In this document: positions 1-7,458 of the stretch, in pieces
Position numbering within the stretch: position 1 is the first letter of the stretch
Layout of the letters: every line of letters starts with the position of its first letter
Assembly (NCBI GenBank): GCA_030429665.1
Contig: JAUIEZ010000045.1
Coordinates: 1-34,320, forward strand
From: Gammaproteobacteria bacterium
GTDB taxonomy: Bacteria > Pseudomonadota > Gammaproteobacteria > Arenicellales > CAJQKF01
Direction of reading: 5' to 3'
DNA length: 34,320 bases
The notes under the pieces: model-generated
Database searches by the model: none
What the model was told of the DNA's origin: nothing
Seen by the model: only the letters and a program-made list of their open reading frames with translations
Position numbers and translations under genes: made by a program

Positions 1-1
1 C

Positions 2-781
2 CTGGCCAGCACCGGCACCCCGGCATTCTTCGTTCACCCCGGCGAGGCCAGCCACGGCGACCTGGGCATGATCACGCCGAGCGACGTGGTCATCGCCATC
101 TCCAACTCCGGCGAGACCCCGGAAATTCTCACCATCGTGCCCATCGTCAAGCGCATGGGCGTGCAACTGGTGGTGATGACCGGCCGCATGGACTCGACCC
201 TGTCCGGCTTTGCCGACATCTGCCTGGACGTCAGTGTCGAGGCCGAGGCCTGCCCCTACAACCTCGCCCCCACCGCCAGCACCACCACCACCCTGGCCAT
301 GGGCGACGCGCTGGTGGTGGCCACGCTCAAGGCGCGCGGCTTCACGCGCTCTGATTTCGCGCGCTCGCATCCCGGCGGCACCCTGGGCCGTCGCCTGTTG
401 CTGTACGTGCGCGACGTCATGCACGCCGGCGACAGGATTCCGGTCGTACACCACGACGCCGGCCTGCGAGACGCCCTCATCGAGATGAGTTCCAAGGGAC
501 TGGGAATGACCGGCGTGGTCGACGACGAACGGCGCCTGGTCGGCATCTTCACCGACGGCGACCTGCGCCGCACCCTGGGCCGCAGCGTCGACGTCTACGA
601 TTGCCGCATCGGCGACGTCATGACACGCGATCCCAAGACCACCTCCGAGGACGTGCTTGCCGCCGAACTGATCAAGGTAATGCAAACGCACTCGATCAAC
701 GGCATCTTCGCCGTCGACGCCGAGCGTCGCGTGGTGGGTGCGCTCAACACTCTCGACCTGATTCGCGCGGGCATACTGTGA
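2..781 (+). CDS. kdsD: Arabinose-5-phosphate isomerase KdsD (5'-truncated by window edge)
   Basis: Interconverts ribulose-5-phosphate and arabinose-5-phosphate, the first step of Kdo synthesis for lipopolysaccharide, in the cytoplasm. The reading frame is open from base 2, and 259 codons are visible. Compared with the roughly 325-residue family, about the first 65-70 residues lie outside the window. The visible part starts inside the SIS sugar-isomerase domain (FFVHPGEASHGDLGM, then the phosphosugar-binding ISNSGET). The SIS domain closes with RSHPGGTLGRRLL, and two CBS domains follow (from VRDVMH and from IGDVMT), as in KdsD. The stop overlaps the GTG start of lptC by four bases (GTGA), so the two are translationally coupled. 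In many relatives the Kdo-8-phosphate phosphatase gene kdsC sits between kdsD and lptC; here it is absent. Confidence 0.95.
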   Translation: MASTGTPAFFVHPGEASHGDLGMITPSDVVIAISNSGETPEILTIVPIVKRMGVQLVVMTGRMDSTLSGFADICLDVSVEAEACPYNLAPTASTTTTLAMGDALVVATLKARGFTRSDFARSHPGGTLGRRLLLYVRDVMHAGDRIPVVHHDAGLRDALIEMSSKGLGMTGVVDDERRLVGIFTDGDLRRTLGRSVDVYDCRIGDVMTRDPKTTSEDVLAAELIKVMQTHSINGIFAVDAERRVVGALNTLDLIRAGIL

Positions 782-1224
782 AAATTCTCGAGAAATGCGT
801 GTTGTTGGCGGTATTCCTGTTGTTCGCGGCGCTGACCGCGTGGCTGGAGCGCCGCCAGGATGCGCCCGGGATCGAGGCGCCCATCGAGGCGCAACGCGAT
901 GAGGACCCGGATTACTACATCGAAAACTTCGTTGCCACGGGACTCGACGACGAAGGCCGGCAGTACGTGATGGAGGGCGTTCGCCTGGCCCACTTCCCGA
1001 TCGACGACACCTCGCTGATCGAGCAGCCGCACATCATCCAGTACACCGACGAAGCCGGGCCGCGGCACGTCTATGCCGACAGCGGGTTGATATCCGCCGA
1101 CGGCACCGAGGTGCTGCTGCGCGGTTCGGTGAAGGTGATCGAGAGCCGTTCCGAGGGCAGGCCCGGAAACGTCACCACCACCGAACGGATGCGTATCAAG
1201 CTCAAGAAGAAGGTCGGTTCCTGA
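778..1224 (+). CDS. lptC: LPS export protein LptC, short form
   Basis: LptC is the bitopic inner-membrane protein that receives LPS from the LptB2FG extractor and hands it to LptA. The proposed GTG start at 778 overlaps the kdsD stop as GTGA and puts a single transmembrane segment right at the N-terminus (about residues 6-21, LLAVFLLFAALTA). The remainder is a periplasmic beta-jellyroll with conserved features (YYIENFVATGLDDEGRQY, the YADSG turn, LLRGSVKVIE, TTERMRI). The protein is 148 residues, against about 190 in E. coli. The frame stops straight after the TERMRI strand, so the last jellyroll strands, which dock LptA in characterised homologues, are missing. Only 39 bases separate it from lptA, too few to hide the missing part by a simple frameshift. 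Identity is firm from position and motifs. Confidence 0.9.
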   Translation: MKILEKCVLLAVFLLFAALTAWLERRQDAPGIEAPIEAQRDEDPDYYIENFVATGLDDEGRQYVMEGVRLAHFPIDDTSLIEQPHIIQYTDEAGPRHVYADSGLISADGTEVLLRGSVKVIESRSEGRPGNVTTTERMRIKLKKKVGS

Positions 1225-1228
1225 CGCA

Positions 1229-1256
1229 TTGTCGGGTCCCCGTTCTCTGCTAGAAT
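1229..1256 (+). promoter_or_regulatory. Candidate sigma-70-type promoter of lptA
   Basis: TTGTCG at 1229-1234 and TAGAAT at 1251-1256 are separated by 16 bases. The -10 box ends seven bases before the lptA ATG (1264), so transcription would begin at or next to the start codon and give a leaderless message. A very similar arrangement, with the same TAGAATTC core, precedes rpoN. This is a motif reading only. Confidence 0.4.
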
Positions 1257-1263
1257 TCGTCAC

Positions 1264-1917
1264 ATGAAACAGATTCTCGTGCTGATCTGCGCCCTGTTGG
1301 CCGCGCACGCGCCCGCCGCGACCGCGCTGGAGTCGGATCGCGATCAGCCGGCCATCATAGACGCCGACGGCGTGGACATCGACTTCGCGTCCGGGCTGCG
1401 CGTGTATTACGGAAACGTCAGGTTGCGCCAGGGCACGTTGAAGCTCGACGCCGACAAGCTGGAAGTGCGCTTCGAGGACGACAAGGTGCAAACCGCCGTC
1501 GCGGTCGGGGAGCCGGCCGTTTTCCGGCAGAGGCCGGACGGCAAGGACGCGGACGTCATCGGGGAAGCGCTGTTCATCCATCTCGACGAAACGGAGAACG
1601 TCATTACCCTGACACGCGACGCGGTCGTGACCCAGGGTGCCGACCGTATCTCCGGGCGCACCATCGTCTACGACATGGCGAACGACAAGGTGCGGGTGCG
1701 CAGCGGGTCGGAAGGCCAGACGCGCACCACCAAGGGCCCCGAGGGCGCCACCGAGGTCGAGGAGCCGGCGTCGGAATCCGAGCCGATCGAGCGCGCCTCG
1801 ACCGAAAGCGCGCCGAGCGGCGACGGCGACCCGTCCGAGGCGGAATCGACCGAGCCCGCCGTCGATGGCGAGTCGAGACGCCCCCGGATCATTCTCAAGC
1901 CCAAGGACGCCGAGTAA
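1264..1917 (+). CDS. lptA: LPS transport periplasmic bridge protein LptA
   Basis: LptA forms the oligomeric beta-jellyroll bridge carrying LPS across the periplasm to LptDE. The product is 217 residues. A signal peptide covers about residues 1-21 (LVLICALLAAHAPAATA, probable cleavage before LESD). An OstA-type repeat fold follows, from about residue 28 to 145 (IDADGVDIDF, YYGNVRLRQGTLKLDADKLEV, VITLTRDAVVTQG, ISGRTIVYDMANDKVRV). After the fold comes a tail of about 65 residues rich in Glu, Ser and Pro, ending RIILKPKDAE. E. coli LptA is 185 residues with only a short tail, so the extension is notable. No good Shine-Dalgarno precedes the ATG, consistent with the candidate leaderless promoter. 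It lies between lptC and lptB. Confidence 0.93.
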   Translation: MKQILVLICALLAAHAPAATALESDRDQPAIIDADGVDIDFASGLRVYYGNVRLRQGTLKLDADKLEVRFEDDKVQTAVAVGEPAVFRQRPDGKDADVIGEALFIHLDETENVITLTRDAVVTQGADRISGRTIVYDMANDKVRVRSGSEGQTRTTKGPEGATEVEEPASESEPIERASTESAPSGDGDPSEAESTEPAVDGESRRPRIILKPKDAE

Positions 1918-1986
1918 CCGGTCCCGCGCTCCAACCTGGCGTCGATACCGACGTAGCCGTCCCACTTTTTCTTACGATGTAGCAAC

Positions 1987-2712
1987 GTGGCCACCCTCGT
2001 CACCCGAGATCTTTGCAAGTCCTATCGCGGCCACAGCGTGGTGCGCAACGTCAACGTGGCGGTTCGAAACGGCGAGGTCGTCGGCCTGCTCGGGCCCAAC
2101 GGCGCCGGCAAGACGACCTGTTTCTACATGATCTGCGGCCTGGTGCGCCGGGACCGCGGACAGATCATTCTCGACCAGCGTGACATCAGCGACCTGCCGA
2201 TGCACCGGCGCGCACGCCTGGGGCTCGGCTACCTGCCCCAGGAGCCGTCGGTGTTTCGCAAGTTGAGCGTGGAGGACAACATCATGGCCGTGCTCGAGGT
2301 ACTGCCGAACCTGTCCCCGGCCGCGCGCGCCCAGCGTGTCAAGTCGCTGCTGGAGGAATTCGGGCTGGTTCACAAGCGAAAGGCCATGGGTATCAGCCTG
2401 TCGGGCGGCGAGCGCCGGCGCGTCGAGATCGCCCGCGCCTTGTCGCTGACGCCTTCGTTCATCCTGCTCGACGAACCTTTCGCCGGCATAGACCCCATCT
2501 CCGTCGGAGACATCCAGAAAGTCATTTCGTTCCTGCGGGACAAGGGGATCGGCGTACTGATCACCGACCACAACGTGCGCGAAACGTTGGGTATCTGCGA
2601 CCGCGCCTACATACTTGCCGAGGGCAAGGTGCTGGCCGCCGGTTCGCCGGACGAAGTGCTCAATCATCCCGAGGTGCGATCCACCTACCTGGGACACCAG
2701 TTCAGGCTCTGA
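1987..2712 (+). CDS. lptB: LPS export ABC transporter ATP-binding protein LptB
   Basis: This is the cytoplasmic ATPase that powers LPS extraction by LptB2FG(C). The product is 241 residues, the usual family length. Visible motifs are Walker A GPNGAGKT (36-43), the Q-loop region YLPQEPSVFR, signature LSGGERRRVEIARAL, Walker B FILLDEPFAGIDP and H-loop TDHNVRE, followed by the LptB-typical ILAEGKVLAAGSP. The start is a GTG at 1987, 69 bases after lptA. The usual partners lptF and lptG are not in the window, which is normal because they are commonly encoded elsewhere. It ends 105 bases before rpoN, the conserved neighbour in proteobacteria. Confidence 0.97.
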   Translation: MATLVTRDLCKSYRGHSVVRNVNVAVRNGEVVGLLGPNGAGKTTCFYMICGLVRRDRGQIILDQRDISDLPMHRRARLGLGYLPQEPSVFRKLSVEDNIMAVLEVLPNLSPAARAQRVKSLLEEFGLVHKRKAMGISLSGGERRRVEIARALSLTPSFILLDEPFAGIDPISVGDIQKVISFLRDKGIGVLITDHNVRETLGICDRAYILAEGKVLAAGSPDEVLNHPEVRSTYLGHQFRL

Positions 2713-2777
2713 AGGAACTTCCGGTGCGCCGCAGCAACACCCGAATCACCGCCAGCAGCGGTCCATGCGCGAGCTGA

Positions 2778-2806
2778 TTGTTCGCCCCCGCGGCGGGGCG
2801 TAGAAT
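2778..2806 (+). promoter_or_regulatory. Candidate sigma-70-type promoter of rpoN
   Basis: TTGTTC at 2778-2783 and TAGAAT at 2801-2806 have a 17-base spacer that contains a GC-rich inverted repeat (CGCCCC, GGGGCG). The rpoN ATG is at 2818, so a transcript would have a leader of only about five bases. The -10 core matches the one before lptA. Confidence 0.4.
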
Positions 2807-2817
2807 TCCATCGAGCC

Positions 2818-4278
2818 ATGAAACAATCCTTAAACCTCAAACTTGGCCACAAACTCAAGCTGACTCCGCGCCTGCAACAGGCCATCACGCTGCTTCAGCT
2901 CTCGTCCATGGACCTGGAGACCGAAATCCGGCAGACACTGGAAACGAATCCCTTCCTGGAAGAGACCGAAGGCCCGGCCCCGGGGATTAGCGCCGACGCG
3001 GCCGGCGAGTCGTCGGGCGGCGATGCCGTCGAATACGGCAACGCCGGCACGAACCCGGACGACTACGCGGACACCGCCGGCAACGGCGCCGACGAGCCGC
3101 TCGGCCATCGCGACGCCGGCGAGTCGCCCACGCTGATGACGAGCGCCCGCGAAAGCTTCGACGCTTCCGCGCTGCTCGACAACCTGACGGGCGATGCCAC
3201 GGTGGCCGAGTACCTGCGCGACCAGATTCGCATCGCGCCGCTCGACGAGCGCCAGTCGCTGATCGCCTCGGCAATCGTGGAGAACATCAACGAGGACGGG
3301 TACCTCGAAGCCGATATAGAGGAGCTTGTCGCATTGCTCGCCGAGGCCGGGGACATTACCGCCGAGGAGATCGAGCACGTCCTCAGGATCGTGCAGTCCA
3401 TGGACCCGCCGGGCATCGGCGCCCGGGACCTGCGCGAATGCCTGCTGCTGCAGCTGGACGCCGGCGCGAGCACCACTGCCGTCGAGCACGCTCGCCGCGT
3501 CATCGAAAGCGGGTTCGACGCCCTGTCCCGGCGCGACGCCGCCGCGCTCCGACGGAACCTGTCGCTGCGGGAGAACGAGCTGGCCGACGCGCTCGCGGTC
3601 ATTCGCGGACTCGACCCTCGTCCCGCGGCCCGCCTGGACAGCTCGGTGCCGCCGTACGTGGTCCCGGACCTCGTGGTGCGCCGTACCGAGGACGGCTGGC
3701 AGGTGGTACTCAACGAAGACGCACACAGCAAGCTCGCCATCAGCCCGTCCAGCAAGACCTACCTGTCCGCCGAGAGCAATCGCGAGGACACGCTGTACTT
3801 TCGCCAGCGTTACCAGGAGGCCAAGTGGTTCCTGCAAAGCCTCAAGCAGCGCAATGAAACCATCGTCCGGGTGGCACGCGAGATCATGCGCCACCAGGAA
3901 GGTTTCCTGGAGCACGGCGAACGCGAGATGAAGCCGCTGACGCTGCGCCAGGTGGCCGAGGTGCTGAACCTGCACGAATCGACCGTCTCCCGGGCCACCA
4001 GCGGCAAGTACATCCTGTCGCCTCGCGGCACGCACGAGCTGAAATATTTTTTTTCGTCGCACCTGTCGAGCGACCAGGGCGACGCGTTGTCATCCACGGC
4101 GATCCAGGCGCAGATTCGCGCACTGATCGCTCGCGAGCCCGACAACAAGCCGATCTCGGACCAGAAAATCGCCGACCACTTCAAGGCGAAGGGTATTACG
4201 GTCGCGCGGCGTACCGTCGCCAAGTATCGTGAACAAATGCATATCCCTCCCTCCAGCCAGAGGAAGGGCAGTTTGTAA
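2818..4278 (+). CDS. rpoN: RNA polymerase sigma-54 factor RpoN
   Basis: This is the alternative sigma factor for -24/-12 promoters; it needs AAA+ activators. The product is 486 residues, a normal length. Region I is the Gln/Leu-rich N-terminus (LKLGHKLKLTPRLQQAITLLQ, residues 6-26), which contacts activators. An acidic region II follows (about residues 50-105). The core-binding domain contains the NINEDGYLE and MDPPGIGARDLRECL motifs. The C-terminal DNA-binding domain has LHESTVSRATSGKYI and ends with the RpoN box ARRTVAKYREQM. A run of eight T (4047-4054) encodes part of the conserved KYFFSS. The gene lies between lptB and hpf, the standard arrangement. Confidence 0.98.
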   Translation: MKQSLNLKLGHKLKLTPRLQQAITLLQLSSMDLETEIRQTLETNPFLEETEGPAPGISADAAGESSGGDAVEYGNAGTNPDDYADTAGNGADEPLGHRDAGESPTLMTSARESFDASALLDNLTGDATVAEYLRDQIRIAPLDERQSLIASAIVENINEDGYLEADIEELVALLAEAGDITAEEIEHVLRIVQSMDPPGIGARDLRECLLLQLDAGASTTAVEHARRVIESGFDALSRRDAAALRRNLSLRENELADALAVIRGLDPRPAARLDSSVPPYVVPDLVVRRTEDGWQVVLNEDAHSKLAISPSSKTYLSAESNREDTLYFRQRYQEAKWFLQSLKQRNETIVRVAREIMRHQEGFLEHGEREMKPLTLRQVAEVLNLHESTVSRATSGKYILSPRGTHELKYFFSSHLSSDQGDALSSTAIQAQIRALIAREPDNKPISDQKIADHFKAKGITVARRTVAKYREQMHIPPSSQRKGSL

Positions 4279-4305
4279 TCAACGCACTCGAATAGAGGTT
4301 TTAAG

Positions 4306-4623
4306 ATGCAGATCTCAATCAGCGGCCAACACCTGGACGTCACCCCGGCACTGCGCGAGCACGTCGAGGAGAAACTCGACAAGATCATCCGCCATTTCGA
4401 CAACGTGACCAACACCCACATCGTGCTGCAAGTGGAGAAAAACCGGCACAAGGCGGAAGCGAACATCAATGCCACGGGCGTCCAGTTTCACGCCGCCGCT
4501 GAAGCGGACGACATGTACGCGGCCATCGATGCGATGACCAGCAAGCTCGATCGCCAGGTTCGAAAACACAAGGGCAAAGTCAGCGATCATCATTCGGAAA
4601 ACACCGCCAAATCGCAGGCCTGA
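4306..4623 (+). CDS. hpf: Ribosome hibernation-promoting factor HPF (short form)
   Basis: The 105-residue product belongs to the ribosome-associated S30AE family that binds the 30S decoding region and promotes 100S dimer formation in stationary phase. It begins MQISISGQHLDVTPALREHVEEKLDKI and contains the typical basic helices (KNRHKAEANINATG, DDMYAAIDAMTSKLDRQVRKHKGK). It lacks the dimerisation domain of long HPF, so it is the short gammaproteobacterial form. GAGG at 4295-4298 lies seven bases before the ATG. The location between rpoN and ptsN is conserved. Confidence 0.96.
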   Translation: MQISISGQHLDVTPALREHVEEKLDKIIRHFDNVTNTHIVLQVEKNRHKAEANINATGVQFHAAAEADDMYAAIDAMTSKLDRQVRKHKGKVSDHHSENTAKSQA

Positions 4624-4626
4624 CTC

Positions 4627-5127
4627 ATGCAACCTTCAACCGATTTCCAGCCGCGGCGTTCGATCGCGGGCGAGGGCTTCCTGTCGCAATTCGTCTCGCG
4701 AGAGCGCGTGCGTACCGGTGTCCACCTGTCCAGCAAGAAGCGCCTGATCGAAGAGGTGGCCGACCTGCTCAGCTCGTATTCGAGCGAGTTGGACCGCGAC
4801 ACCGTCTACCAGATTCTCAACCAGCGCGAGCGTCTCGGCAGCACCGGCATCGGCGAGGGCTTCGCCATACCGCACGGCCGTATCAACGGCATCGACCAAC
4901 CGATCATCTGCGCCATACTGCTCGAGCAAGGCCTGGATTTCGATTCCATCGACAACCTTCCGGTTCGCTGCGTGGTCGGACTGCTGGTTCCGGCCGATGC
5001 GAACCAGACCCACCTGCAAATTCTCTCGAGGCTGGCCAAGGCCTTCAGCCGACCCGAGATCCGGCAGCGGATCATGGCATGTCGCGACGACGCCGAGTTT
5101 TTCCAGGCGATCAACGACCTGGACTGA
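4627..5127 (+). CDS. ptsN: Nitrogen-regulatory PTS EIIA protein (IIA-Ntr)
   Basis: Cytoplasmic terminal phosphoacceptor of the nitrogen PTS; in relatives it modulates potassium transport, nitrogen and envelope functions by protein-protein contact. The product is 166 residues. The phosphorylated histidine is His83 in GIGEGFAIPHGRI, equivalent to His73 of E. coli. The rest matches the EIIA-fructose/mannitol fold (PVRCVVGLLVPADANQTHLQIL, then LAKAFSRPEIRQ). It starts three bases after hpf and is followed 16 bases later by hprK. Confidence 0.96.
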   Translation: MQPSTDFQPRRSIAGEGFLSQFVSRERVRTGVHLSSKKRLIEEVADLLSSYSSELDRDTVYQILNQRERLGSTGIGEGFAIPHGRINGIDQPIICAILLEQGLDFDSIDNLPVRCVVGLLVPADANQTHLQILSRLAKAFSRPEIRQRIMACRDDAEFFQAINDLD

Positions 5128-5143
5128 CGCGGCGGCGCGGTCG

Positions 5144-6136
5144 ATGAACGCCGCGCGCCAACCGGTCACCATTGCCGAGGCCTTCCACGGCAAGGCAGAT
5201 CGCCTCGGCCTCGTGCTCGACGCCGGCGCCAATGGACTCGGCCGGGCACTCGAGCGGGCGCCCGCGCTGTCCTCGCCAGTCGAATTCGTCGACTACCTCG
5301 ATCTCGACCACCCGACGGTGGTTCAGATCATCGACCCCGATCGTCACGTCGCGCTGACCGAACCCGCGGACGATCGAGCGCGGCAGGTCTGGCGCGTACT
5401 CGAGAACGGCGAGATCGCCGTGATCGTCATCAGCGACGACCGGCGCGCCCCGGGCTGGCTCATGGACCTCTGCAACCAGACGGGGGTCTGCCTCTACCAC
5501 TCCGCGTTGTCCCACTCACAGCTCTTCGAGCGGTTGCAACATCGCGCCGCGCGAAAGCTCATCCAGCAAACCAGCCTTCACGGCGTTTTTCTCTCGATTC
5601 GCAATGTGGGCGTGCTGATAACGGGCCCGAGCGGTATCGGAAAGAGCGAAGTGGCGCTGGACCTGCTGGAGCGCGGCGCACGCCTGGTGGCGGACGACGT
5701 GGTCCAGGTCTACCGGTCGTCGCCGTTCAAGATCTCGGGCTATTGCTCCGAGTTGATCCGGGGATATCTCGAGGTGCGCGGACTGGGCATCCTGGACATC
5801 GCGGACATATACGGCAACACCGCCGTCATGGATTCGAGCCCCATCGACCTGATCGTCAACCTGGAACCGGAGAAGCCGGGTGTCGACAGCGACCTGGACC
5901 GGCTCACACCGCGTATCCGGCAATGCAACATCCTCGCCACCAGCGTACCGGAGATTTCGCTCCTGGTTGCCCCGGGACGCAATCTCGCCGTGCTGGTCGA
6001 CGCCGCCGTGCGCACCCACATCCAGTTCCAGTTCGGCAAGGATCCGGTCAAGGCCTTCATCGACAAGCAACAAAAGCTGATCGAACGCCGCCAACGCGCG
6101 GGACTTGGCAACACCCGGGGGCCGGACGAAAGCTGA
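5144..6136 (+). CDS. hprK: HPr kinase/phosphorylase
   Basis: Bifunctional enzyme that phosphorylates or dephosphorylates a seryl residue of HPr. The product is 330 residues from the ATG at 5144; the same frame stays open further upstream inside ptsN, but the downstream ATG gives the normal length. The N-terminal regulatory domain is residues 1-135. The catalytic domain has LHGVF with His146, Walker A GPSGIGKS (161-168), LVADD (181-185) and the family signature EVRGLGILDI (210-219). Its substrate HPr, with the target serine, is encoded downstream at 7186, and no sugar permease is linked. The likely role is setting the state of the regulatory PTS, as proposed for other proteobacteria with this cluster. 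Confidence 0.96.
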   Translation: MNAARQPVTIAEAFHGKADRLGLVLDAGANGLGRALERAPALSSPVEFVDYLDLDHPTVVQIIDPDRHVALTEPADDRARQVWRVLENGEIAVIVISDDRRAPGWLMDLCNQTGVCLYHSALSHSQLFERLQHRAARKLIQQTSLHGVFLSIRNVGVLITGPSGIGKSEVALDLLERGARLVADDVVQVYRSSPFKISGYCSELIRGYLEVRGLGILDIADIYGNTAVMDSSPIDLIVNLEPEKPGVDSDLDRLTPRIRQCNILATSVPEISLLVAPGRNLAVLVDAAVRTHIQFQFGKDPVKAFIDKQQKLIERRQRAGLGNTRGPDES

Positions 6137-6144
6137 GCCGCCTG

Positions 6145-6160
6145 CCCGGCGCCGGCCGGG
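6145..6160 (+). other. GC-rich hairpin after hprK
   Basis: CCCGGC and GCCGGG flank a GCCG loop, nine bases past the hprK stop. There is no T-run, so it is not a standard intrinsic terminator. It could slow decay or cause pausing between hprK and rapZ. Confidence 0.3.
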
Positions 6161-6250
6161 TATGAAGACCGTCACGCGATTTGCTGTAAACTGATGCGCT
6201 GCGACTGGCATCAATTCCCTTGGATCATTGTCACCTCCGCTCGACCAACC

Positions 6251-7138
6251 ATGGCACAACCCGTTTTCCAACACGGCCTGCTGATCGTCAGCGGCCTGTC
6301 CGGCTCGGGCAAGACCGTGGCGCTCAATGCGCTCGAGGATCTCGGGTATTACTGCATCGACAACATGCCCGCGGTGCTCATTCCGCAGTTTGCGGAATTG
6401 ACCTCGACACAGTTCGGCGAGTCGCGGGAGTTTCGCGTGGCGGTGAGCATCGACTCGCGCAACCGCTATTTTCTTTCCTCGCTGCCGGAGAGTCTCGACT
6501 CGCTAAAGGCGCTGGGCATCGACTACCGGATCATCTTTCTCGAAGCCGACGAAAAGGTACTGGTCAAGCGTTTCAGCGAGACGCGCCGCAAGCACCCGTT
6601 GACCGACAGCCATACACCGCTGGTGGACGGCATCCGGCTCGAGGCGGACCTCCTGGCGCCGCTGGCGGAGAATGCCGTGCGGCGCATCGACACGTCCCTG
6701 ATGACGCCCCACGAACTCCGCCGCCTGGTGCGCGACGTCGCCGGTATCGAGACGTTCTCGGGTCTTGTGGTATTGTTCGAATCGTTCGGCTACAAGCACG
6801 GGACACCGCTGGACGCCGATTTCGTGTTCGACGTTCGCTGCCTGCCGAATCCGCACTGGAAAGAGGAACTCAAGCCCCTCACCGGGCTGGACGCGCCGGT
6901 CCGCGATTACCTGGACCGACAGCCGGCGGTGGGCGAAATGCTGGAGCACATTCGCGGCTTCATCGAACGCTGGCTGCCCGACTTCGAACAGGAGAACCGC
7001 AGCTACATCACCGTCGCGGTAGGCTGCACCGGCGGCCGGCACCGGTCCGTGTACCTGATCGAACGACTTCGCGATTATTTCGCGAAGAAGGACATTCACG
7101 TTCAGGTCTGGCACCGTGAACTATCCCTTACCCATTGA
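6251..7138 (+). CDS. rapZ: RNase adapter protein RapZ
   Basis: In enterobacteria RapZ delivers the small RNA GlmZ to RNase E and so tunes amino-sugar and cell-envelope precursor synthesis; the family was formerly YvcJ/YhbJ. The product is 295 residues from the ATG at 6251, with Walker A GLSGSGKT at 15-22. An ATG at 6194 in the same frame would add 19 poorly conserved residues and is less likely. Walker B-like RIIFLEAD and the C-terminal VAVGCTGGRHRSVYLIERL are both characteristic of the family. It sits 114 bases after hprK, inside the conserved rpoN-PTS block. Whether a GlmZ-like RNA exists here cannot be seen. Confidence 0.96.
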   Translation: MAQPVFQHGLLIVSGLSGSGKTVALNALEDLGYYCIDNMPAVLIPQFAELTSTQFGESREFRVAVSIDSRNRYFLSSLPESLDSLKALGIDYRIIFLEADEKVLVKRFSETRRKHPLTDSHTPLVDGIRLEADLLAPLAENAVRRIDTSLMTPHELRRLVRDVAGIETFSGLVVLFESFGYKHGTPLDADFVFDVRCLPNPHWKEELKPLTGLDAPVRDYLDRQPAVGEMLEHIRGFIERWLPDFEQENRSYITVAVGCTGGRHRSVYLIERLRDYFAKKDIHVQVWHRELSLTH

Positions 7139-7185
7139 CCGCGCGAAACAGTCCGCGCCCGAGAATCGAGTGAATACGCTTCACC

Positions 7186-7458
7186 ATGCTGATTGAAAAA
7201 CAGATCGAAGTCGTCAACAAGCTGGGCCTGCATGCGCGCGCGGCCGCAAAGCTGGTGAATACCGCCTCGGCATTCGAAAGCGAGGTGTGGATCGAATACA
7301 ACGGCCAGTCGGTCAATGCCAAGAGCATCATGGGCCTGATGATGCTCGCCGCCGCGTGCGGCAGCGTGGTGTCGGTACGCATCGACGGCGACGACGCCGA
7401 CGATGCCGACCAGGCGATCAGCCAACTGTTCGACCAGCGCTTCGGCGAGGACGAGTAA
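7186..7458 (+). CDS. ptsH: Phosphocarrier protein HPr (NPr-type)
   Basis: Small phosphocarrier between enzyme I and IIA proteins. The 90-residue product has the EI-dependent site His16 in NKLGLHARAA and the HPr-kinase site Ser47 in VNAKSIMGLMML, so both forms of regulation are structurally possible. It starts 47 bases after rapZ. In several relatives a mannose-type EIIA gene lies between rapZ and ptsH; it is missing here. The ptsH stop overlaps the ptsI start (TAATG). Confidence 0.96.
   Translation: MLIEKQIEVVNKLGLHARAAAKLVNTASAFESEVWIEYNGQSVNAKSIMGLMMLAAACGSVVSVRIDGDDADDADQAISQLFDQRFGEDE

Noticed and set aside
595..1965. Long minus-strand open frame (456 codons) opposite kdsD, lptC and lptA
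   Set aside because: It is antisense to three well-supported genes, shows no recognisable domain, and long empty antisense frames are expected in GC-rich DNA.
2784..2801. GC-rich inverted repeat before rpoN as a terminator of lptB
   Set aside because: There is no T-run and it lies within the spacer of the candidate rpoN promoter.
2830..4062. Minus-strand open frame opposite rpoN
   Set aside because: rpoN is certain from its motifs; the antisense product is low-complexity and unlike any family I know.
6194..6250. Upstream extension of RapZ by 19 residues
   Set aside because: The extension is not seen in the family and the ATG at 6251 gives the usual N-terminus just before the P-loop.
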